NCBI GenBank assembly: GCA_945861845.1
Contig: CAMAWS010000250.1
Coordinates: 1 to 5,644 of the forward strand
Source of the DNA: Candidatus Sulfopaludibacter sp. SbA3
GTDB lineage: Bacteria > Acidobacteriota > Terriglobia > 20CM-2-55-15
Reading direction: 5' to 3'
DNA length: 5,644 nt
Shown here: in pieces, positions 1-5,644 of the stretch
How the letters are laid out: every line of letters starts with the position of its first letter
How positions within the stretch are numbered: the first letter of the stretch is position 1
The notes under the pieces: model-generated
What the model was told of the DNA's origin: nothing
The model's input: the letters and a program-made list of their open reading frames with translations, nothing else
Database searches by the model: none
Made by a program: the position numbers and the translations under genes

Positions 1-11
1 CCGTACTTCAG

Positions 12-36
12 GAATTCGGAGTCTGTCCCCGGATTT
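12..36 (-). repeat. Imperfect hairpin with GTCTGTCCCC core, just after the last minus-strand gene
   Basis: Positions 13-21 and 27-35 pair as a nine-base imperfect stem around a five-base loop. Read on the minus strand, the arms are AATCCGGGG and CTCCGAATT, with one C-A mismatch and one G-T wobble. The 5' edge overlaps the TAA stop of the small cytochrome gene. There is no T-run after it, so it is not a typical intrinsic terminator, though it could slow transcription or protect the mRNA 3' end. The core resembles short palindromic intergenic repeats that I recall as common in soil bacteria. That is from memory, and only one copy is visible here. Confidence 0.3.
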
Positions 37-355
37 ATTTCTCGGGACCGAAGTGCTCCGCCAGATACCTGGCCAGAATCGTAATCTCGTCCTCTTTAAC
101 TTGAGCGCCCACTCTCACCATATCAACGACGAGTTCTCGCCAGAGTTCTTCCGTATAGTAGCCTTTGAAAAGTTTCAGTCCGCCCAAATCATGGCAAGCA
201 GTGCAGGCTCGTAAGAGAATTGCCTTGCCTTCACCTTCCGGCAATTCCACGGCTTGTGCGTCTTTATTCTCCTGCTGCGGTGCGGCCGATACGGTCAGCA
301 GTGTCAACCCCATCAATGCGAGTCCGCCCGCTCTGGATACCCATTTCATTCGCAT
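35..355 (-). CDS. Small secreted monoheme cytochrome c
   Basis: Predicted periplasmic electron carrier of 106 residues. Residues 1-25 form a signal peptide: basic start (MRMKWVSR), hydrophobic core GGLALMGLTLLTV, and likely cleavage around SAA-PQQ. The single heme-binding motif is CTACH at residues 51-55 (bases 191-205). After it come YTEELW (67-72) and a helix in which Met79 is the best candidate for the second axial heme ligand. The C-terminal helix ends ARYLAEHFGP. This short layout with W..LV..M..GA after the heme motif is familiar from small cytochromes paired with periplasmic dehydrogenases; the partner is not visible. The ATG directly follows the stop of the upstream cytochrome gene, suggesting translational coupling. 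Met3 (base 349) is an alternative start that would hardly change the product. The heme-protein call is firm; the electron donor and acceptor are unknown. Confidence 0.9.
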   Translation of the reverse strand: MRMKWVSRAGGLALMGLTLLTVSAAPQQENKDAQAVELPEGEGKAILLRACTACHDLGGLKLFKGYYTEELWRELVVDMVRVGAQVKEDEITILARYLAEHFGPEK

Positions 356-1126
356 CTATCTTCCGCAAGTGGGAGCGAGCGTCTGGAGCGAATTGACATT
401 TATGTGCTGGTTGGCGCCTTGAATCCAGAAGCCCTTGACCTCTACCTTATGGCCCCGGAATGGATCGGGTGCTGGATAGAGGCTCCTCAATGGGAACTGT
501 TGAGTTCCCAGAGCCTTCGCTATGGAGTCTCTCCGTTCCTCGTCTTTCGACGCTTCGGGATCTCTTGTTCGGACCGGCTCGCTGGCGGTGCTCAACGTCC
601 ACGTATTCTGAGCGCCCGGCGTGAGGCAGCCGACCACGCGAACCAGGACGTAATTCGAGATGGGCTGTGGGCCCTCTCTTCCCTCGATTCGGACCTTCTC
701 GAGTGCATCCATCCTGAGTTCATTGCTGCCGGCTGGGAAGGTGCTCATTTGCAGCATGTACGTGACGATATCGAGGTAGGCAGCGTCGCTGAGGCTGGCA
801 GAAGCGCCGGACGGCATCGTGTACTTGATTCGGGTGAATAAGCTGTTGAGGGGGTATCCCTGCCAATAGTTAATGAATTCGCCTTTCAACGGCTGCCCAA
901 TACCTCCCGACAGATCGGCTCCATGACATGAACCGCAGCTTACTTCATATTGAGTCTTCCCACGCGTTGCCTGGGCGGCTGTGTATATGCCATCCCATAC
1001 GCTTCGGCTGTCCGCGGTTCTCCCCTGGGCGGCTTGCGTCTCGACGATCTCGGCGGAAAAATCACTGCTGAGCAGGACAATGAGTAGGACCGCTGGAATG
1101 AGGAGCAGTGCCAATTTTCTCTGCAT
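356..1126 (-). CDS. Secreted cytochrome c with an uncharacterised C-terminal domain
   Basis: Predicted exported monoheme cytochrome of 256 residues. Residues 5-19 form a strong hydrophobic segment (LALLLIPAVLLIVLL), a signal peptide or possibly an uncleaved anchor. The class I cytochrome domain spans about 42-133: it opens SVWDGIYTAAQATRG, carries heme motif CGSCH at 64-68 (bases 923-937), and has Met104 in TMPSG as likely axial ligand. Residues 157-256 form a second domain: VLVRVVGCLT, NTWTLSTASEPVRTR, a charged stretch near 189-200, then GHKVEVKGF and INVNSLQTLAP. The strand-rich pattern suggests a small beta-barrel, perhaps OB-like; that is inference. Cys167 and Cys254 frame this domain and could form a disulfide. 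The start at 1126 is chosen because GGAG lies 7 nt upstream. An in-frame ATG at 1159 has GGAG only 3 nt away, and a TTG at 1168 has no ribosome site. The gene follows the membrane-protein gene by 66 nt without a visible terminator. Confidence 0.88.
   Translation of the reverse strand: MQRKLALLLIPAVLLIVLLSSDFSAEIVETQAAQGRTADSRSVWDGIYTAAQATRGKTQYEVSCGSCHGADLSGGIGQPLKGEFINYWQGYPLNSLFTRIKYTMPSGASASLSDAAYLDIVTYMLQMSTFPAGSNELRMDALEKVRIEGREGPQPISNYVLVRVVGCLTPGAQNTWTLSTASEPVRTRDPEASKDEERRDSIAKALGTQQFPLRSLYPAPDPFRGHKVEVKGFWIQGANQHINVNSLQTLAPTCGR
360..364 (-). promoter_or_regulatory. Ribosome binding site of the small cytochrome gene, inside the upstream gene's end
   Basis: GGAAG on the minus strand lies 4 nt before the ATG at 355. 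It is formed by the last Gly-Arg codons of the larger cytochrome gene, and the following TAG touches the ATG. A ribosome terminating on the first gene would sit at this start, so reinitiation is likely. The short spacing suits the ATG at 355; the in-frame ATG at 349 would have 10 nt. Confidence 0.5.
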
Positions 1127-1133
1127 TATTTTT

Positions 1134-1137
1134 CTCC
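1134..1137 (-). promoter_or_regulatory. Ribosome binding site deciding the start of the larger cytochrome
   Basis: GGAG on the minus strand is separated by AAAAATA (7 nt) from the ATG at 1126. This favours the 256-residue form, which starts right before the signal peptide (MQRKLALL), over the in-frame starts at 1159 (ATG) and 1168 (TTG). The ATG at 1159 also has a GGAG, but only 3 nt away. Confidence 0.6.
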
Positions 1138-1192
1138 GGTTTTCGCGAATGTGCCGCATTCTCTCCAATTGTTACGGAACGGTGCAACAAAA

Positions 1193-3493
1193 TTAACGGA
1201 TAAGGCTCCGTAATACCTGTTCGACTGCAGCGGAACCAATGAACAATCCGTCAGGAAATCTGCGATGAGCAATGAGGCTGTTGTAAATGGTTTGATTCTG
1301 ATAAACGTTCATTGCCATTCCAGCCAGATACTGAAGCCTCAGATTCCGATCGCGATTGATTTCAGCATCCCTCAGCCATGGGAGCAGATCGGGCCCGCGG
1401 CCGGAATATGTGGCGAATAACTCGGCCACGGATCGAAATCCGATACCTTGTATGGATTCGGCCACACGAAGATGATCGGGGTTATTCAATCGCTTATAAA
1501 TGTCGCCCAAATCGATCGCCGTCGCACCGTTCTTGCCGAGAAGCATGATGTCGTAGCCGACTCCAGTATCGATGTCATTGCCCCAGATCGTTCCGTTCGG
1601 GAAGACCTCAAAAAACGTTGCTACCTGGCTTTTCACGGCTTCCATACTGGTTTCATGGAGTGGCAACCATTGTGAAATCACTCCGCCCGGATTCAGGTGC
1701 TGTCTGGCGACTTCCAGGTACTCGCGAGTGTAGAGAGCGGCTGCGCCTTTCACCCAGGGATGCGTGGCGCCTGAAGTGATTACGTCGAACTTTTCCTGCG
1801 TCGTGAGGATGTAGTGACGCGGGTTGTCATAAACCACTTCGACACGGCGATCCTGCAAGACGTTGTAATTCTCTGAGCCAAAGTGCTGCGACGCGGCCTG
1901 CGGTATCAAAGGCTCGCTCTCGCTGATGACAATTTTCTGAATGCTCGGATGCAGTGTGAATGTTCCGGCGGTTATACCCGATCCAAATCCCACAACCAGT
2001 ACCGAGCGTGGTCGCGGATGGTAGAGCGATGACAAGTGCCCGAGCATGCTCCTTACCCGCACATCCTGTGGTTGGTTCGAAAATTCGACCCTTCCGTTGA
2101 CATGGAAGTTGCGATATCCACTTGGTAGTTGGCTGACAGCAACGGAAGCGTTCGTGCCGTTACCGACATAAAGAATATTCGCGACGAAGGGTTCCCTCGT
2201 CTGGGGGTCTCTCAAGCCGATGTTGCGCGATAGAAAACGGCCGTTGGCAACCAGACCGTCGGGTACCGCGGGGACGCTGAGCGCAAAGATAGCGGCCAGC
2301 AGTACGGTTGCGCCCATGAGCTTAACTCTCGGCGCCAGCAACAACAGCGCTGCGACGGCAGAGAGGCCAATGAGTGCTTGCTGTGTGAACTGCGCGCCAA
2401 CCGCCAGAACTCCGACGGCTGCGCCGGCCGCGTTGGCCGCATAGACTCTGTTGAACGGTGGCCTTCTATCAGCCGCCAGCGCCAGCGGAAAACTCGCTCC
2501 CCACAAGATCGTCGCCGGCAGAATGGCCCACATGCAACGTGACAGATCCACATGTGCGGTGATCCATGTGCTCTCCGACAAAATGGGATCGATCGGCCAG
2601 TACGGGATCGAGTTTGCAAGCGCATATGCCGCCCATGCAATTGCCGCGGTCAATAGAGTCTGGCAAAAAGCCATGTCGCGCCGGGATTCGATGCTCCGGC
2701 GCGCCAGCACGGAGCCGATGCCGCTGCCAATTCCCAGCCCAAACAAAAACACCGCAGCAACGATTGAGAAAGTGAAAACCGAGCCACCCAACACCAGCGA
2801 CAGCGATCGATTCCAAACCACGGCCGCGCCCATCGCACACAATCCTGACAGTGCGATTGCAGCATAGACGATGGCGCCGCTCTCTTTCTTCGGTGGATGC
2901 GGGGATTCAACCCCATGGAAAGTTTCAGAATGTGTTCCGGGTTGCCGCAGGTAGAGTCCAATGCTTGCCGAGGCGGCTGCGGCACTTATGGCCGAAGCCA
3001 CATACGTAGCCACCGCCACATCGTAAAATCGCAATAAATAAAATCCGGCCAGGAGGCAGCCTATCGCGGCTCCCACGAGGTTTGCGGCATAGCATGATCC
3101 CGCTCCGGATACACCGGCCCAACGTGCAGTTATGGGCAGCACCGCTCCCATGAGCAACGCGGGAGGCAAAACGCAAATAGCAGCCAGGTACGGCCCACTG
3201 GCATACGGCATCACGGATAACGTAAGAATTGCCAGGATCCCGATTCCCAATTGCAGGAGTGCGAAGACGCGCAAAGGATGGTGCCGCGCGGAAATGACAC
3301 TGGGTAATGCCACACTACCCAGGCCCACGCCACCGATAAACGTTCCCATTAAGACGCCCACTGCGAATTCTGATGACCCGATTGCGAACTGCAGCATCTG
3401 GAACGAAACCAGTGCGTAAATCGACGCCGCGCAACCTGTGGATACGAGCAGAAAAATGAACATGGCAAAGGACGGGGAAGCCATCGCGAGCAC
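1193..3493 (-). CDS. Polytopic membrane protein fused to a spermidine-synthase-like domain
   Basis: Product of up to 766 residues. Residues 1-410 hold about 12 hydrophobic segments in two halves split by a polar loop at about 183-206; the halves are related (109-151 matches 325-367). Residues 430-660 form a Rossmann-type domain like spermidine synthase: MLGHL (483-487), VLVVGFGSG (498-506, bases 1976-2002), ISESE (523-527), DRRVEVVYDNPRHYI (548-562), FDVITSGATHPW (569-580), then ALYTREYLEVARQHLNPGG. The tail (about 700-740) has INRDRNLRLQYLAG, where relatives often show a conserved Asn-Thr-Asp-Asp-like stretch. Glu525 and Asp556, expected nucleotide-ligand contacts, are kept. The D-x-x-D-P acceptor site reads G-A-T-H-P, so aminopropyl transfer is doubtful. 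This is the fused MFS/spermidine synthase architecture often found in Acidobacteriota, with no settled function to my knowledge. The start may be GTG at 3493 or ATG at 3484; neither has a clear ribosome site. It is probably first in a unit with the two cytochrome genes. Confidence 0.88.
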   Translation of the reverse strand: MLAMASPSFAMFIFLLVSTGCAASIYALVSFQMLQFAIGSSEFAVGVLMGTFIGGVGLGSVALPSVISARHHPLRVFALLQLGIGILAILTLSVMPYASGPYLAAICVLPPALLMGAVLPITARWAGVSGAGSCYAANLVGAAIGCLLAGFYLLRFYDVAVATYVASAISAAAASASIGLYLRQPGTHSETFHGVESPHPPKKESGAIVYAAIALSGLCAMGAAVVWNRSLSLVLGGSVFTFSIVAAVFLFGLGIGSGIGSVLARRSIESRRDMAFCQTLLTAAIAWAAYALANSIPYWPIDPILSESTWITAHVDLSRCMWAILPATILWGASFPLALAADRRPPFNRVYAANAAGAAVGVLAVGAQFTQQALIGLSAVAALLLLAPRVKLMGATVLLAAIFALSVPAVPDGLVANGRFLSRNIGLRDPQTREPFVANILYVGNGTNASVAVSQLPSGYRNFHVNGRVEFSNQPQDVRVRSMLGHLSSLYHPRPRSVLVVGFGSGITAGTFTLHPSIQKIVISESEPLIPQAASQHFGSENYNVLQDRRVEVVYDNPRHYILTTQEKFDVITSGATHPWVKGAAALYTREYLEVARQHLNPGGVISQWLPLHETSMEAVKSQVATFFEVFPNGTIWGNDIDTGVGYDIMLLGKNGATAIDLGDIYKRLNNPDHLRVAESIQGIGFRSVAELFATYSGRGPDLLPWLRDAEINRDRNLRLQYLAGMAMNVYQNQTIYNSLIAHRRFPDGLFIGSAAVEQVLRSLIR

Positions 3494-3514
3494 ACTACCA
3501 GATTTCTTTCTTCC

Positions 3515-3543
3515 TTGAGCATGTGATTGGCCCGTTCTATAGT
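3515..3543 (+). promoter_or_regulatory. Sigma70-like promoter for the TonB-dependent receptor
   Basis: TTGAGC (3515-3520, 4 of 6 to TTGACA) and TATAGT (3538-3543, 5 of 6 to TATAAT) are exactly 17 bp apart. The predicted transcript would start near 3550 and have a leader of about 55 nt before the ATG at 3606. It is the best promoter match in the 112-bp divergent region 3494-3605. The rest of that region is AT-rich around 3551-3572, with a weak CTCAA...TTGAG dyad (3548-3552, 3568-3572) that could be an operator but is too short to claim. No comparable minus-strand promoter was found; the nearest, TTGACT at 3578-3573, lacks a -10 at the right distance. Confidence 0.5.
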
Positions 3544-3594
3544 GCCACTCAACTATTTCAGAATATTTTGAGAGTCAACAACTGCGACACAGGC

Positions 3595-3600
3595 GGGAGG
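3595..3600 (+). promoter_or_regulatory. Strong ribosome binding site of the TonB-dependent receptor
   Basis: GGGAGG is followed by ACCGA (5 nt) and the ATG at 3606. It is the best Shine-Dalgarno match seen in the window. It fixes the receptor start, which is followed directly by a signal peptide. Confidence 0.8.
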
Positions 3601-3605
3601 ACCGA

Positions 3606-5644
3606 ATGAGGAAACCTCAGATAGTAGCAGCGGCTGCGCTGCTCTCTCTTGTTGTATCGATCTGCACGTTTGCCCAGACAAGTAATGCCACGCTCGGCGG
3701 AACGATTTCCGACGCCACAGGCGCTTTAATTCCGGGTGTCTCCATAACGGCGACGAACACTCAGACCGGGATCGTCAGCACTGTGATCAGCAATGAGGCT
3801 GGGGCGTACCAGTTTGCCAGCCTTCAGACCGGAATCTACCGCGTCGGCGCGGAACTGCCGGGGTTTCAGACGCAGGCATACAACGATGTGGCGCTTGGAG
3901 TTTCGCAGCAGGTGCGGTTGAACTTCACGCTGCAAGTGGGTTCGGTATCGCAAGCGGTTGAAGTGACGGCGGAAGCCGACACGCTCATCGCGACGACGTC
4001 TTCGTCGATCGGTTCCGTTCTTCCCGAATACAAGGTGCGCGACCTTCCTTTGCCGAGCCGCAATGTGTTCGATTTGATCACAACGACAGCCGGAACCCAG
4101 AACAGCGGAACTTTGCAGGGAATTTTCGCCGGCAATCGGCTCACCGCAGTGAATACGACTCGAGATGGAATGAACGTCGGCGAGGGTCGATATGACAACG
4201 GCGCATTTTCGGCGACGTATACGAGCCCGGATCTGGTTGAAGAAGTCCGCATTATCGTTTCGACTGCGGATGCCGAAGCATCGCGGGGTTCAGGACAAGT
4301 CCAGATGACAACACGGTCGGGAACAAACGACTTCCGCGGCAGCGTGTTCTGGACCAACCGCAACTCGGCGCTCGACGCCAACAGTTGGCGCAATAACCTG
4401 GATGGTGTCGGAAAGGATTACCTGAACCGGAACCAGGTTGGCGGGCGTCTGGGTGGACCGATCATTCGGAACAAGACATTTTTCTTCTTCCTGTATGAAG
4501 GCCAGCGCAGTGTCGAGCGCACGTCCGTTACCGCTACCGTTCTCACGGCTCAGGCGCGTCAGGGCATTTTCCGGTATTTCCCGGGAGTGCAGAACGGCAA
4601 CGTGTTTACCAGCAGCCCGACGGTTGATAGCCAGGGCAATCCGTTGCGGCCGGCAGGTGCGACAGGAGACCTTCAATCCTTTAACGTGTTCACCCGCGAC
4701 CCGCTCCGGAGGGGATTCGACCCGAGCGGACACATCCAAATGGTGCTTTCGCGGATGCCGATGCCGAATGATTTCACTGTCGGTGACGGTCTGAATACCG
4801 CCGGCCATCGGTGGGTACGGCGGGTCTCCGGCACCGATGCGACGGCCGGAAATGGAGTGAACGTCAATCGCGATCAGTTCAACGCTCGGATTGACCATAA
4901 CTTCAACGCCAGCCACAAACTTTCTCTGATCGGCACCAGGGAAAAGGATTGGTCTGTAGTTAACCCCGCCCTTTGGCCGAATGGGTTTAATGGCAAGATC
5001 AACCGGTTGCCCGACGTTTATCAGGCGTCATTGGTATCCACCATCTCGCCATCGGTCGTGAACGAATTTCGGGCGGGCCGGCGCCGCTCGATTCAATGGT
5101 TCTGGTCGGCAATGACGATCAATGGTCCCGATGGTCAGTTGAGGAAGGCGCCCAAAACGATGAAGCCTACCGATGAGGGAAAGGAAGCGTTCGCGCTGCT
5201 CCCCCAGAGTAACGGGATTCCGTATTTGCCCAAGACGACGATCTTTCCTGAACACTACATCGCGACGACGACGTCGACCGGCCGCGGCACCGTGAGTCCG
5301 TTGACCCAGATTTCCGATACCGTCAGCTGGACCGTCGGGAAGCATGCGTTCAAAAGCGGTTTCGAAGGCCGAACTACGGGTACGATCGGTGGCAGCAACA
5401 CCGACGTGTGGCCGCGAGTACTATTGGGCGCGGGCGGAGTCCCGGTTACGGGCATCGATAGCGCTGGTGTTCCGGGGCTCACCGGTAATTCGCAGAACCT
5501 GGCGCGCGATCTGCTGACGGACCTTAATGGCTCTGTAGCCACCGTTATCCAGGGGTTCATGCTGAGCAACCCCTCCAATCCGGCATTCAAGCCTTATCCG
5601 GAAGAAAGTCTCCGGTATCGAGAGTTCAAGCAGAATGAATGGGG
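3606..5644 (+). CDS. TonB-dependent receptor, Oar-like, with carboxypeptidase-regulatory-like domain (3' end outside window)
   Basis: Predicted outer-membrane receptor that imports a large or scarce substrate using TonB energy; the substrate is unknown. The frame is open for 679 codons to the window edge. Residues 1-23 form a signal peptide (MRKPQIVAAAALLSLVV, cleavage near TFA-QT). Residues 29-110 match a carboxypeptidase-regulatory-like beta-sandwich (TLGGTISDATGALIPGV, NEAGAYQFASLQTGIYRV, PGF). SQAVEVTAEAD (115-125) is the position of a TonB-box-like stretch. The plug follows: VRDLPLPSRNVFDLITTTAG (144-163), TTRDGMNV, SPDLVEEVRIIV and GSGQVQMTTRSGTNDFRGSVFW. The barrel opens with LDANSW and NRNQVGGRLGGPIIRNKTFFFF (274-295), a hallmark of Acidobacteriota receptors. 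The last visible residues, FKQNEW, fit a barrel strand that relatives continue with a QDDW-like motif. Relatives have roughly 1,000-1,200 residues, so some 300-500 are probably missing. No frameshift was seen. It is transcribed away from the minus-strand unit. Confidence 0.92.
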   Translation, partial: MRKPQIVAAAALLSLVVSICTFAQTSNATLGGTISDATGALIPGVSITATNTQTGIVSTVISNEAGAYQFASLQTGIYRVGAELPGFQTQAYNDVALGVSQQVRLNFTLQVGSVSQAVEVTAEADTLIATTSSSIGSVLPEYKVRDLPLPSRNVFDLITTTAGTQNSGTLQGIFAGNRLTAVNTTRDGMNVGEGRYDNGAFSATYTSPDLVEEVRIIVSTADAEASRGSGQVQMTTRSGTNDFRGSVFWTNRNSALDANSWRNNLDGVGKDYLNRNQVGGRLGGPIIRNKTFFFFLYEGQRSVERTSVTATVLTAQARQGIFRYFPGVQNGNVFTSSPTVDSQGNPLRPAGATGDLQSFNVFTRDPLRRGFDPSGHIQMVLSRMPMPNDFTVGDGLNTAGHRWVRRVSGTDATAGNGVNVNRDQFNARIDHNFNASHKLSLIGTREKDWSVVNPALWPNGFNGKINRLPDVYQASLVSTISPSVVNEFRAGRRRSIQWFWSAMTINGPDGQLRKAPKTMKPTDEGKEAFALLPQSNGIPYLPKTTIFPEHYIATTTSTGRGTVSPLTQISDTVSWTVGKHAFKSGFEGRTTGTIGGSNTDVWPRVLLGAGGVPVTGIDSAGVPGLTGNSQNLARDLLTDLNGSVATVIQGFMLSNPSNPAFKPYPEESLRYREFKQNEW

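Noticed and set aside
254..841. 195-codon plus-strand open frame opposite the cytochrome genes
   Set aside because: It lies antisense to two well-supported cytochrome genes with intact heme motifs, has no recognisable domain or plausible ribosome site, and its composition looks like a reverse-frame shadow.
1127..1192. Possible terminator between the membrane-protein gene and the larger cytochrome gene
   Set aside because: No stable inverted repeat followed by a T-run is visible on the minus strand, so read-through is more likely.
2212..2985. Several open frames of 111-142 codons overlapping the membrane-protein gene
   Set aside because: They are rich in Arg, Ser, Cys and Trp, as expected from shifted reading of GC-rich codons, and lie inside a confidently coding frame.
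3550..3578. Minus-strand promoter starting with TTGACT at 3578-3573
   Set aside because: At 17-bp spacing the -10 would be TAGTTG, which matches the consensus poorly, and 16 or 18 bp is no better.
3991..4007. Palindrome CGACGA-CGTCT-TCGTCG inside the receptor gene, with a similar ACGACGACGTCG run near 5265
   Set aside because: Both encode Thr/Ser-rich stretches using ACG and TCG codons. The resemblance follows from codon choice and there is no sign of a regulatory role.
3866..4916. Long minus-strand open frames opposite the receptor gene (3866-4393 and 4290-4916)
   Set aside because: The plus-strand receptor frame is continuous and shows family motifs throughout. The minus frames have no recognisable motifs and are explained by the base composition of the receptor codons.

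Overview
The window reads as chromosomal DNA from an Acidobacteriota-like bacterium. This rests on protein style, not on a marker gene. The right-hand gene is a large TonB-dependent receptor of the Oar type with an N-terminal carboxypeptidase-regulatory-like domain. The left-hand genes are secreted monoheme cytochromes c and a membrane protein fused to a spermidine-synthase-like domain. All three families are strongly expanded in that phylum. The DNA is moderately GC-rich. No tRNA, rRNA, CRISPR array, insertion sequence or phage gene was seen.

Layout. Three genes on the minus strand run from about 3493 down to 35 and look like one transcription unit: a polytopic membrane protein with a spermidine-synthase-like C-terminus (3493-1193), a 256-residue secreted cytochrome c with an extra C-terminal domain (1126-356), and a 106-residue secreted cytochrome c (355-35). 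The gaps are 66 nt and 0 nt; the two cytochrome genes abut as TAG-ATG. A 112-bp region (3494-3605) separates this unit from a divergent plus-strand gene (3606 to the window edge) for the TonB-dependent receptor, whose C-terminus lies outside the window. That region holds a good sigma70-like promoter and a strong ribosome binding site for the receptor. No convincing minus-strand promoter was found in it. A small imperfect hairpin containing GTCTGTCCCC lies at the end of the minus-strand unit.

How the genes may work together. Both cytochromes are predicted to be exported and each has one heme, so they could pass electrons in the periplasm, possibly from a dehydrogenase encoded outside the window. 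The membrane protein keeps the spermidine-synthase nucleotide-binding fold but lacks the acidic residues that bind and deprotonate the amine, so polyamine synthesis is doubtful. The receptor would import an unidentified substrate across the outer membrane. A functional link between it and the minus-strand unit is only suggested by the shared intergenic region.

The most notable points are the missing acceptor-site acids in the spermidine-synthase-like domain, the internal duplication in its membrane part, and the uncharacterised C-terminal domain of the larger cytochrome. I see no clearly new multi-gene system.
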